From WANQ01 sp964448055 (lineage in GTDB: Archaea; Thermoproteota; Thermoprotei_A; Sulfolobales; WANQ01): DNA of 7,406 nt. Both the position numbers and the translations under genes were made by a program. The stretch's first letter is position 1; each line of letters begins with the position of its first letter. Location: contig CAYUVB010000062.1 of the NCBI GenBank assembly GCA_964448055.1, forward strand, positions 1 through 7,406, in the 5' to 3' direction. The notes below the pieces were generated by a model. That model saw only the letters and a program-made list of their open reading frames with translations, was not told the origin of the DNA and made no database searches. This document shows, piece after piece, positions 1 through 6,269 of the stretch.

Positions 1-35
1 GCCCTCATTTTGTTTTACATATACATTAAATTTTA

Positions 36-1010
36 TTATTCTATATAAAAAATTTTCGATTTTGTATTTTGTTGAGTACTGAATAAATACGCGTCAAACC
101 CCGAATAAGCATCGTAGCCTTTAACAACACGATAATAAACCTTATCTGGGCATTGGTCAGTTCGATTATATAACCACGGCTTGTAATCTTCGGCGACCTG
201 ATAAGCGGTTTTAGAAGTCCCGGGAACAGAATCACCACCAGTACCAACCCAAAGATAGGGCTCTGCAAAGCGTGAATATAAATCGTAGTTAGATTCGGAA
301 GACACTTTCCAGTAGAAGCTCAAGTTGCCGGGACCGGTGACGTTGGTTTCAATATAAGTTGATTTAAGATTGCCTATATGGGCGCTTTGTGCAGAATCAT
401 TGTCGTATATGTATGTTTCAGTTTGTCCAAACCATTTTGTATCACCACCAGTAGCCCAGTTAAGTTCTGTATTGTCAAGAGCCTCTGCAAGCGTAACGCC
501 TACAATTATATCTTTAGACATATTTTTGGTTGCACCCTCATTATCCCTAACGGTTAGCGTTACGGTATACGTACCTACGGCTGCATATTGATGCGTAGTA
601 TTCGCAGGAGGCGTTGTAATTGTTTCGTTAGTGCCATCACCAAAGTCCCAGTGCCATTCTGCTATCGAACCATCGGGGTCTGTTGATAAATCAGTAAAAT
701 TGATTATGTCGGAAGCAAGCGGAAATTCGGGTGTGTAGGTGAAACTCGCACTTGGTTCAAGATTGGTTATGTTATATACGGTTACGACAACATTATCGAA
801 ATGAGATTCACCACCAAGATTCCATACATAGAAACCAGTTCTGCCATGCGAGAAGCTGTTATCGGTTGTTTCGATTACTTTCGTTCCATTGACATAGCAT
901 TTTATCTTCGAGCCGATAAATTCCATTTTCCTATGGTACCACACGTTAGGCTCGAATGAGAAACTGCCGGTTGCTATGGTGCGGGCACCACTGGAATCGA
1001 ATTTGAGCAA
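36..1010 (-). CDS. S8 protease, C-terminal fragment: LamG-like end, PKD, MAM-like piece, unknown tail
   Basis: The coding frame is open from about 1058; the codon at 1010 is a TTG inside the domain, not a real start. Residues 1-80 finish the LamG-like lectin domain (WYHRKMEFIGSKIKCYVNG, HFDNVVVTVY). Residues 84-172 are the second PKD domain (WHWDFGDGTNET, HQYAAVGTYTVTLTVRD). Residues 173-243 are the first half of a MAM-like jelly-roll module (ALDNTELNWATGGD, ETNVTGPGNLSFYWKVSSES). That module normally runs on for several more strands; here it stops at about 243 and is followed by an unrelated segment (RFAEPYLWVGTGGDSVPG, YRVVKGYDAYSGFDAYL) that I cannot assign. The frame ends at TAA 36-38 in very AT-rich sequence. 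The last 15 residues look poor in quality, and a -1 shift near 84 would keep the protein open to the window edge, so the true C-terminus is unsure. Confidence 0.85.
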   Translation of the reverse strand: MLKFDSSGARTIATGSFSFEPNVWYHRKMEFIGSKIKCYVNGTKVIETTDNSFSHGRTGFYVWNLGGESHFDNVVVTVYNITNLEPSASFTYTPEFPLASDIINFTDLSTDPDGSIAEWHWDFGDGTNETITTPPANTTHQYAAVGTYTVTLTVRDNEGATKNMSKDIIVGVTLAEALDNTELNWATGGDTKWFGQTETYIYDNDSAQSAHIGNLKSTYIETNVTGPGNLSFYWKVSSESNYDLYSRFAEPYLWVGTGGDSVPGTSKTAYQVAEDYKPWLYNRTDQCPDKVYYRVVKGYDAYSGFDAYLFSTQQNTKSKIFYIE

Positions 1011-1012
1011 GG

Positions 1013-3373
1013 CTACTCTGTCTGTAAACGAAGGATGATAGTAGAACTCGAAAGCATAAAACCCCCGCTTGTTTTCCTTCCTACGAGATCAACCCTCTGC
1101 TTTGACAATGAAGTATGCATAATGTCTGCTTCTACCGCATAATCTGACCAGCACTCCTGACCAGCCCATGCTCCCGGAGCAGCACCAAATGGTGCATTTA
1201 CTACAAATTCACCGCCTATCACACTCCAGTAGTTCTCATTGTAATCCCACCCATCGGCATCGCCGTCGTTGAAATCGTCAGCAAGAGAAAATACTAACTT
1301 CCTGCTCGTGCTATTAGTGGCATTGTCATTGTCCGTGACGGTCAAAGTCACCCAATATGTGCCGCTCTCGGCATATTGGTGCGTTGGGTTCTGCAGCGTG
1401 GAATGATTGCCATCGCCGAAGTCCCAGAACCATTTTTCTATCCAGCCATCGGAATCTGGGGATGTATCAGTGAACTGGACTGTGTCAGCAGTGGTTGGAA
1501 AAGTTGGCGAGTATGTGAATGATGCGTTTGGTGGCTCATTTACCGCCACCTCAGCAACCCATTCCACGGAATTTAACACCAATTTCTCCATTGTCTCCAT
1601 ATCAGTGATACTATCAACAGAAAAACCATAATAAACCATTCTCGATTCTGAATCATCATAAACGATTATTGCTGACCCAGCATCGGTCCAGTTCGCAACA
1701 CCCAACCCATCCGTAGGCGTCAATGAATCCGGATATGGACACAATGACTTGTTCAAGCCAAAGTTTGATAGGGATATATTCGCCAGTATTTCATGCTCTC
1801 CCAGTATTATCTCCGTCTCGTTATCCAGTATTATATCCCTATCCAATTCAGAATGCAAATAGTTCTGTATGAAAGAATCGTTAACGTGGTCAAAAGCTAT
1901 GTCAGAACCCTCGAATATAATACTTCCATTGTATTGTTCCAGTAAGGCAACATCGCTTTCATTTATCACCGTGTTCCAATAATCACCCGCAGACCAGATG
2001 ACCACGTCAAATTGATTCAAATAGTCTATGCTCGGCACACCTTTCTCGGATTCGTTCCAGACAACCGTGCAGTAACCATTGTTTTTTAACACGGTTTCAA
2101 TATCGTCTGCGCTGCTCGGTTCATCAGTGGAATAATCCTCTGTGTCGCTGTCGTCAACGATCAAAACTCGTGATTTGCTGCATACATAGAGTATTGAACT
2201 GACATCGTTGTTCGAGTAATTCGATTCGACGACATCGTGATAGGGATTGACTTTTATAAGCACGTCAAACATGCCGTTCTCTTTCTGCCAGTCCACAGAA
2301 ACGTTCTCTGTTTGGCCATACCCCACATCAACGTTCTTTGTGCTGAACAGTTCGTTGTCAATCCAGAACTCGACAGGGGCATTTTCCACATCGCTACCTC
2401 CCATATTTTCCACCTGAACTGTTATATTCACAATTGTATCTTCGATATCAAAAGATAAAGCTGTGGGAGTTAAATCAGCCTCAACCGTGGCTACTCCCAC
2501 TCTCTCCGTCTTTATGTTGTTCAGGTAGTTCTGCTCTATAACCCCGTAATTACTGTTCAGTTCCACTTTCAGTTCGTGCACGCCGGGTTCCAGCGTCAAA
2601 ACAGGAGTCAAAGTGACTTTATCCCCCGAAGGCACATCCACATTCATTGTCTCCCTCAGGGCATCATCCACAAAAACATCAACCCTCGCATTGGTTGCAC
2701 CTACGGAACCTATATTCTTCACTTCCACACTTATAGAATTATTTCCTTCGATGAGATAATCACAGGATATATTACCTACGACAAGGTCAGCGTTGTTCTC
2801 ATCTGTTAATATCCAATCCACGATATTTTCGATGAAGGTATTTTGAGCGGAACCCAATGCGGAGATCATAAAGGGAATGAATAGGGTCTTCGTGCCATTT
2901 CCATTAAATGCAATGAGTGCAGAATCATTGATTGAACCATTGATGTTCCATTTAGCCAGTTCGACACCCTCGTTGGCCGGATTCAAAGAATCTGGGTAAG
3001 GCGATAAGGACGCATTGAACGAAATATTGGATGGCAAACCTTTGAATATAGGGTGGTTGCGAGTTACGGTTATCGAGATTGAACCATTGCTTTGATTGCT
3101 GGAAAGGAAGAGGTCGTCCTCAAATACGCTATGTGTCACGTTGTTCATGAACTCGTCATAACCGTGATTGAAAGCTATATCCGGTCCTTCCAGAACGAGT
3201 TTACCACCGTTCTGCGTGTAGTTTATCAAAACCATTGAGCTATTATCGTCAACGTTATCAGCCCAATAATTCCCGGTGCTCCAGATTACGGCATCGAATC
3301 TCTCTAAATAGGCTATTGCAGGGACATCACTTCTGGATTTGTCCCACACGCTCACGCAATAGCTGTCATTCAA
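1013..3373 (-). CDS. S8 protease, third fragment: stalk with amidotransferase-like, CARDB, PKD and LamG-like domains
   Basis: This 786-codon frame has no real start; 3373 is a TTG inside a domain. In order: residues 1-190, most of an amidotransferase-fold-like module (FDAVIWSTGNYW, LVLEGPDIAF); 195-290 and 298-397, two CARDB domains (VEVKNIGSVGATNARVDVFV; VQVENMGGSDVENAPVEFWI), each ending in the typical Asn-Tyr-X-Asn-Asn signature; 401-608, a second copy of the first module (VLIVDDSD, FDVVIWSAGDYW, IIFEGSDIAF); 612-696, a PKD domain (FWDFGDGNHST, HQYAESGTYWVTLTVTD); 697 onward, a LamG-like lectin domain (DDFNDGDADGWDY). I see no catalytic nucleophile in the amidotransferase-like modules, so a structural role is likely. 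Genuine sequence ends near residue 772 (TSGGF); the last 14 residues are out of frame. Confidence 0.9.
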   Translation of the reverse strand: MNDSYCVSVWDKSRSDVPAIAYLERFDAVIWSTGNYWADNVDDNSSMVLINYTQNGGKLVLEGPDIAFNHGYDEFMNNVTHSVFEDDLFLSSNQSNGSISITVTRNHPIFKGLPSNISFNASLSPYPDSLNPANEGVELAKWNINGSINDSALIAFNGNGTKTLFIPFMISALGSAQNTFIENIVDWILTDENNADLVVGNISCDYLIEGNNSISVEVKNIGSVGATNARVDVFVDDALRETMNVDVPSGDKVTLTPVLTLEPGVHELKVELNSNYGVIEQNYLNNIKTERVGVATVEADLTPTALSFDIEDTIVNITVQVENMGGSDVENAPVEFWIDNELFSTKNVDVGYGQTENVSVDWQKENGMFDVLIKVNPYHDVVESNYSNNDVSSILYVCSKSRVLIVDDSDTEDYSTDEPSSADDIETVLKNNGYCTVVWNESEKGVPSIDYLNQFDVVIWSAGDYWNTVINESDVALLEQYNGSIIFEGSDIAFDHVNDSFIQNYLHSELDRDIILDNETEIILGEHEILANISLSNFGLNKSLCPYPDSLTPTDGLGVANWTDAGSAIIVYDDSESRMVYYGFSVDSITDMETMEKLVLNSVEWVAEVAVNEPPNASFTYSPTFPTTADTVQFTDTSPDSDGWIEKWFWDFGDGNHSTLQNPTHQYAESGTYWVTLTVTDNDNATNSTSRKLVFSLADDFNDGDADGWDYNENYWSVIGGEFVVNAPFGAAPGAWAGQECWSDYAVEADIMHTSLSKQRVDLVGRKTSGGFMLSSSTIILRLQTE
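1058..1066 (-). other. frameshift at GGGGGTTTT with an in-phase slippery heptamer
   Basis: The mRNA is AGC GGG GGT TTT ATG. Reading -1 after TTT gives TAT GCT TTC GAG (GFYAFEFYYHPSF), the expected continuation of the LamG-like domain. The bases G GGT TTT at 1064-1058 match the X XXY YYZ rule in the correct phase. One missing base in the G5 or T4 run explains it equally well. Confidence 0.8.
1550..2173 (-). repeat. amidotransferase-fold-like module, copy 2
   Basis: Second copy, intact in one frame: VLIVDDSD, FDVVIWSAGDYW, FEGSDIAFDH, CPYPDSLTP and ANW in the same order as copy 1. It is directly followed by the PKD domain. Useful as an internal template for judging the frameshift in copy 1. 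Confidence 0.7.
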
Positions 3374-3431
3374 TGTACCCCCTGAAACGTTCGGGATCGC
3401 TTCCTTCCTGCTCTGAAACCACCATGATATG
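2804..3431 (-). repeat. amidotransferase-fold-like module, copy 1
   Basis: Protein-level repeat interrupted by the frameshift near 3378. It shares with copy 2 the pattern IMVV / FDAVIWS.G.YW / LEG.DIAF.H / CPYPDSL-like SPYPDSLNP / AKW. Two CARDB domains separate the copies. DNA identity is low, so the duplication is old. Confidence 0.7.
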
Positions 3432-4760
3432 TGGATTTGAACATCCAGCGACAGAAAAACTATGCGTAGCAGATGAAGTGCAGAAACCGACAGAATCGCA
3501 GACTGTTATGCTGAAGGTATAATCGCCAATATCGGTGGTATTGACATATGTGCCTGCCAGAATGGACAAATCGTTTGTTTTCAACAGCGTTTTTAACGGT
3601 ATCACCTCAACATTCCCAAGCGGGTTTTCTATCGTGATGTTCCCTGTGAGGTCACTGAGGTCTTCTACTTCGACCTCAATCAATGCAGGATCGTTCTCAA
3701 TTAAACTTTCATCAAAGTTTATAGCGGAGAAGATGGGAGCAGAGTTATCAAAGATGGTGAAGTTCTTCTCCTCCACACAGGCTTCTCCTTCAAAGCTTGC
3801 AACCGCTTTTAACGTCTTCGTTCCTAAAGGAGCTTTTGCAGTCCAGTTCAAATCGAATGTGGACGTTGAACCCGCACTTACAATCCTGGAGTCGCTTTCC
3901 ACAGAACCAACCAAAGTATAGTTATCCAGTATCTGCACTTCAATAAGCACTTCAAAATCAGAATCGCCGATATTCTCAAAAACAACGCTAATCGGCAACG
4001 TCTCATTGAAAGGAACATCAGAAGGAATTATTATATCGTTAATAACGCCATTAGCTGGATTGGCAATGACATAAATGTTCTCGTTGAATTCTGTTATGTT
4101 CTCTTGCATGTCGAGGATGAAGACGTCCAGGTCGTATTTCCCCAGTTCGGTCGTTTGTGTGAAGATGGCGTTCCAGAGGTGAACGGTAGTATTGGTGAAG
4201 TTCAGCGAGTAGGTAATGTTATTTGGGTTAGTGATTGTTGCGTTTATCTTTACAACGTTTCCAAGTGTCGCATTGACAGTAATTTCAACAGGTTCGCCCT
4301 TATATACAACTTCAGGGAACGAGAGCCGATATTTCAGCAGTTTGTTCACGTTCGGCGGGATGAATTTACTCGCGTCAACCAAGCCACAGCCATACTTCGC
4401 GTCCTTCCCCGGGTCTCCTAAATCAACAGTGGTGTGCTCGATTATATATTTCACATCTTCTGGTGTCAAATCAGGTTTTGATTGCAGTAGCAGAGCTGCG
4501 GCACCTGCGACGTGCGGAGCTGCCATGCTCGTTCCACTCCATGATGCATAACCACCCCCCGGTATCGAAGAGTTTATATTCATACCGGGAGCGACAACAT
4601 CGGGTTTTATTATCGTGTCGTTCACATAACCACCGCTGGAGAAACAAACCCAGTAGTTATATTTATCAACGGCACCGACAGATATGGCATCAGGTGAATT
4701 CCCGGAGTTTCCACACCTATATATCCATGACACGAACCGCTTGGACAACCGGGTCCGCAA
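3366..4760 (-). CDS. S8 protease, second fragment: catalytic Ser half plus Ig/CARDB-like domains
   Basis: Genuine sequence begins near residue 21 of this frame (NSPDAISVGA); the apparent N-terminus at 4760 is out-of-frame readthrough of the preceding fragment, not a start. The catalytic Ser78 is in SGTSMAAPHVAGAAALLL, codon at 4527-4529, equal to about Ser363 of the joined protein. The catalytic domain ends at GCGLVDASKF (124-133). Three beta-rich domains follow: residues 145-232 Ig-like; 235-338, with the CARDB pattern of a paired-strand VVFENIGDSDFEVLIEV; and 340-437, Ig-like, with CDSVGFC, a possible disulfide. Residues 444-464 (HIMVVSEQEGSDPERF) start the first amidotransferase-fold-like module. 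The frame ends at TGA 3366, which is probably not the real stop, since the module continues in the next frame. Such domains usually act as spacers or adhesive stalks outside the cell. Confidence 0.9.
   Translation of the reverse strand: MRTRLSKRFVSWIYRCGNSGNSPDAISVGAVDKYNYWVCFSSGGYVNDTIIKPDVVAPGMNINSSIPGGGYASWSGTSMAAPHVAGAAALLLQSKPDLTPEDVKYIIEHTTVDLGDPGKDAKYGCGLVDASKFIPPNVNKLLKYRLSFPEVVYKGEPVEITVNATLGNVVKINATITNPNNITYSLNFTNTTVHLWNAIFTQTTELGKYDLDVFILDMQENITEFNENIYVIANPANGVINDIIIPSDVPFNETLPISVVFENIGDSDFEVLIEVQILDNYTLVGSVESDSRIVSAGSTSTFDLNWTAKAPLGTKTLKAVASFEGEACVEEKNFTIFDNSAPIFSAINFDESLIENDPALIEVEVEDLSDLTGNITIENPLGNVEVIPLKTLLKTNDLSILAGTYVNTTDIGDYTFSITVCDSVGFCTSSATHSFSVAGCSNPHIMVVSEQEGSDPERFRGYIE
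3376..3388 (-). other. frameshift inside the first amidotransferase-like module, beside a G5 run
   Basis: The previous frame reads ERFRGYIE and stops; the next supplies LNDSYCVSVWD, the normal continuation by comparison with the second copy of this module. The change is +1 (one extra base) or -2 (two missing bases). Removing one G from the G5 run at 3378-3382 joins the frames, but two missing bases nearby would do so too, so the exact lesion is unresolved. Confidence 0.65.
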
Positions 4761-5614
4761 TTGCCAACAGCAACTACTACAACCACTCCCGCTTCAACTG
4801 CGTCCTTTATCGCGGTGAGTATTGGGGAGTCGAGGTCTGAATAAGGAGCACCAAAACTCATGCTGATAATATCCGCACCGTCATCCGTACCGGGATTGCC
4901 ATCCGGATCAACAGCCCAATTTATCGCGTCTATTATGCCGGTGTCGTTCCCGTAGCCGGTATCATTCAATACTTTACCATTGATCAGCAGTGCGCCAGGC
5001 GCCACACCCGCCGCGATACCAGCGCAATGAGTGCCGTGTCCATGAACGTCATAAGTATGGTCTTCGCCGGTGAAAACCTCTTCCAGAACGACTTTCCCCT
5101 GGAGCATCGGGTGTGTCGAGTCAATACCAGTATCCAGGATGGCTATTTTTATGCCAGAGCCGTTGTAGCCGTTACTCCACATCGCCGGTGCGTTTATTTG
5201 TGGCACGCTATCATGTAAAAGAGCACGATATACCCTGTTTGGCGATATGCTCTTCACGGAATAGTCCCGTGCAATCTCTTCTATTTTGTTTGCGGGTATA
5301 TTTGCAGTGACGACATCATCTTTTTTGTGTTTACCTGTGACTACGCCACTCTCCTTCTCGATTAAACCAGCAATTTTATCCAGGTCTTCTTCCTTTTTCA
5401 GTTGCACGAGGATGGTGATGTTCTCCTTCGGTCTTTCCCGTATTTGTATCTGAAGTTCCGGATGGATTTTATGTTTTGAATTTGAAACCCCCTCGTTCTT
5501 ATCATCCTCGATAAAAGAGTAGGCGGAAGCACCAAAGAGAAGTGCTGTGATTGAAGCTACCGCCAACAAAAGGATAATAAATGCGTGTTCCCTTCTCCTT
5601 TTCTCTTCTTTCAT
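4622..5614 (-). CDS. subtilisin-like serine protease (S8), N-terminal fragment
   Basis: This frame encodes a secreted subtilase up to the first frameshift. Residues 1-32 are a signal peptide (basic KRRREH, then a hydrophobic run to ASAYS). Residues 60-130 look like an inhibitor I9 propeptide, the internal chaperone removed on activation. The catalytic domain begins near 150. Asp161 lies in AILDTGIDSTHP and His193 in HGHGTHCAGI; the substrate-binding strand is DIISMSFGAP at 248-257; the oxyanion Asn285 is in AVGNCGPG. An Asp/Gly-rich loop (DPDGNPGTDDGAD, 236-248) looks like a calcium site common in this family. The genuine protein ends at about residue 305 (VETPG); the following 25 residues are out of frame. 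The catalytic Ser is missing here and is encoded in the next frame. Start chosen from the GGAGGTG site and signal peptide. Confidence 0.95.
   Translation of the reverse strand: MKEEKRRREHAFIILLLAVASITALLFGASAYSFIEDDKNEGVSNSKHKIHPELQIQIRERPKENITILVQLKKEEDLDKIAGLIEKESGVVTGKHKKDDVVTANIPANKIEEIARDYSVKSISPNRVYRALLHDSVPQINAPAMWSNGYNGSGIKIAILDTGIDSTHPMLQGKVVLEEVFTGEDHTYDVHGHGTHCAGIAAGVAPGALLINGKVLNDTGYGNDTGIIDAINWAVDPDGNPGTDDGADIISMSFGAPYSDLDSPILTAIKDAVEAGVVVVVAVGNCGPGCPSGSCHGYIGVETPGIHLMPYLSVPLINITTGFVSPAVVM
4696..4703 (-). other. frameshift splitting the S8 catalytic domain
   Basis: The mRNA reads ACT CCG GGA ATT CAC. Family-like sequence VETPG is followed in the -1 frame by NSPDAISVGA, the expected subtilase continuation, so one base is missing around GGGAA. 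It is not a standard X XXY YYZ slippery heptamer. As written, Asp and His lie on one frame and Ser on the other, so no single frame encodes an active protease. Confidence 0.85.
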
Positions 5615-5617
5615 CTT

Positions 5618-6039
5618 TTATGCACCTCCAGAACAAAGAACACTCCACCACGGCTTCTTTGTTAGTTCCGTTTCGCCGTTATTCGCATTCACTCGCATCT
5701 CAATATCCATAGATACAGGGAATAAACCGAGAACTCTACCTTCTCTCAGTGCCTTCACTTCGTAAACAGGTTCTTGTTCGATATTTTTCAATTCGATGCG
5801 CTTTATGTTCGCCGTTTTCGTTTTCGAGAGCATATCAGGCAGAACTTTTAGCTCCTTTTTCGTATCTCCAATTTTGACGTATATGCCTGTGGTGTTCAAT
5901 TCGAGAGGAAGGCTGGTGTTCGCAACCACGCCATTGGAGTTCAATACTGCAACATCTTTCCCTCCGCTTACGAGTCCTCCGCTGGCGCTCAGGAGCAAAG
6001 CCATCATGCATACGATAGCTGCTATTTTTCTTTTCTCAT
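5618..6039 (-). CDS. small secreted PepSY-like protein, frameshifted after the start
   Basis: From the ATG at 6039 the raw frame reads MRKEK and then TAG. Adding one A to the A5 run at 6025-6029 gives MRKEKIAAIVCMMALLLSAS and a 140-aa protein: a basic N-terminus and a hydrophobic stretch, a clear signal peptide. As written, only 5618-6007 (129 aa) is open. Mature residues about 17-60 are Asn/Val-rich with NTS and NTT sequons. Residues 80-113 of the 129-aa frame (PVYEVKALREGRVLGLFPV, then RVNANNGE) resemble the PepSY pattern: a Tyr-containing strand followed by a strand ending in an Asn/Asp-X-X-X-Gly-Glu turn. It ends KKPWWSVLCSGGA. PepSY domains are known as protease propeptide or inhibitor-like modules; a partner or inhibitor role for the protease encoded three bases downstream is my inference. 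The PepSY call is by eye only. Confidence 0.75.
5623..5629 (-). promoter_or_regulatory. ribosome binding site of the protease gene, inside the upstream gene
   Basis: GGAGGTG on the minus strand lies within the final Gly-Gly-Ala codons of the PepSY-like gene, followed by TAA, AAG and ATG at 5614. Ribosomes ending the small gene finish right at this site, so coupled translation of the two secreted proteins is likely. Confidence 0.85.
6025..6029 (-). other. frameshift site in an A5 run
   Basis: The mRNA is ATG AGA AAA GAA AAA TAG. One extra A converts the stop into ATA GCA GCT and opens the frame to the 129-residue coding region with a complete signal peptide. Start codon, ribosome binding site, operon overlap and signal peptide all agree, so the missing base is well supported; its cause is not known. 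Confidence 0.75.
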
Positions 6040-6269
6040 TTTATCACCTCTTTTACATTTTTTGTTGTAATCTTCTCGAATCCGAGATCTTTCAACATAT
6101 CCTCTGGTAACATCTCCAATATGGCTTTCCTCATCTCATTTTCGTATTCCTTCCATAACTCATCGTAATAATCCCTCATCCATTTTCTCTCATACTTCTT
6201 ATATTCTCTCTCATACCTCTCACACTCTCTCTTTGGCTCTCCGGTGTAATCTTCACAGCTCAGGCTAAT
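6036..6269 (-). CDS. frameshifted C-terminal segment of the hypothetical protein
   Basis: This is a 77-codon open segment, too short and too poor in start codons to be noticed as a separate gene. It is very charged and Tyr-rich (KRECERYEREYKKYERKW), typical of a helical coiled region, and ends in VKEVIK and TGA. A TAG lies just upstream in this frame, and the first ATG is only 47 codons from the end with no clear ribosome binding site, so it is unlikely to start by itself. Adding one G to the G6 run at 6271-6276 joins it in frame to the protein starting at 7360. Support comes from inside the protein: LPEDMLKDLGF here echoes RPDSLKDIGF in the main frame. Its stop overlaps the start of the next gene (ATGA at 6036-6039), typical of a coupled operon. 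A separate small gene is possible but less likely. Confidence 0.7.
   Translation of the reverse strand: MSLSCEDYTGEPKRECERYEREYKKYERKWMRDYYDELWKEYENEMRKAILEMLPEDMLKDLGFEKITTKNVKEVIK
6043..6050 (-). promoter_or_regulatory. ribosome binding site that fixes the start of the PepSY-like gene
   Basis: The minus strand reads GAGGTGAT, then AAA, then ATG at 6039. This is a near-perfect complement of the archaeal 16S 3' end. It decides that translation begins at 6039 rather than at the internal ATG at 6007, which has no such site. It lies inside the last codons of the upstream segment, so the two genes are likely translationally coupled. Confidence 0.8.

Larger units (their letters stand above)
36..5614 (-). 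other. reconstructed gene: giant surface S8 protease, about 1,859 aa, three frameshifts
   Basis: The four consecutive open frames below are read here as one gene, because each junction falls inside a domain whose two halves are in neighbouring frames. Approximate domain positions: signal peptide and I9-like propeptide 5220-5614; S8 catalytic domain 4362-5155; Ig/CARDB-like domains 3450-4340; amidotransferase-fold-like module 2804-3431; CARDB 2504-2791 and 2183-2482; second amidotransferase-like module 1550-2173; PKD 1286-1540; LamG-like domain 771-1285; PKD 495-761; MAM-like fragment 282-494; unrecognised tail 39-281. Many Asn-X-Ser/Thr sequons fit a glycosylated archaeal surface protein. No C-terminal membrane anchor is visible, so the true C-terminus may also be disturbed. 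Confidence 0.8.

Noticed and set aside
47..56. T-run on the minus strand as a transcription terminator
   Set aside because: The T6 run lies before the apparent stop codon of the protease and in generally AT-rich sequence, so it cannot be told from background; the gene end is itself uncertain.
41..268. Minus-strand frame beginning MQSPIFGLVLVVILFPGLL that looks like a membrane segment
   Set aside because: It lies wholly within the protease tail in another frame. The tail frame gives better-formed protein here (WVGTGGDSVPG, YYRVVKGYDAYSG), and the hydrophobicity comes from the shifted reading of GGT/GAT-type codons.
3535..3921. Plus-strand open frame of 128 codons
   Set aside because: It is antisense to clear Ig/CARDB-like coding sequence, has no ribosome binding site and no recognisable domain.
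4104..4551. Overlapping plus-strand frames of about 105 and 111 codons
   Set aside because: Both are antisense to the S8 Ser motif and the following Ig-like domain, and neither shows protein-like features.
5796..6110. Plus-strand open frame of 104 codons with hydrophobic stretches
   Set aside because: It is antisense to the PepSY-like gene and its signal peptide; the hydrophobic runs are the complement of charged codons, and there is no ribosome binding site.
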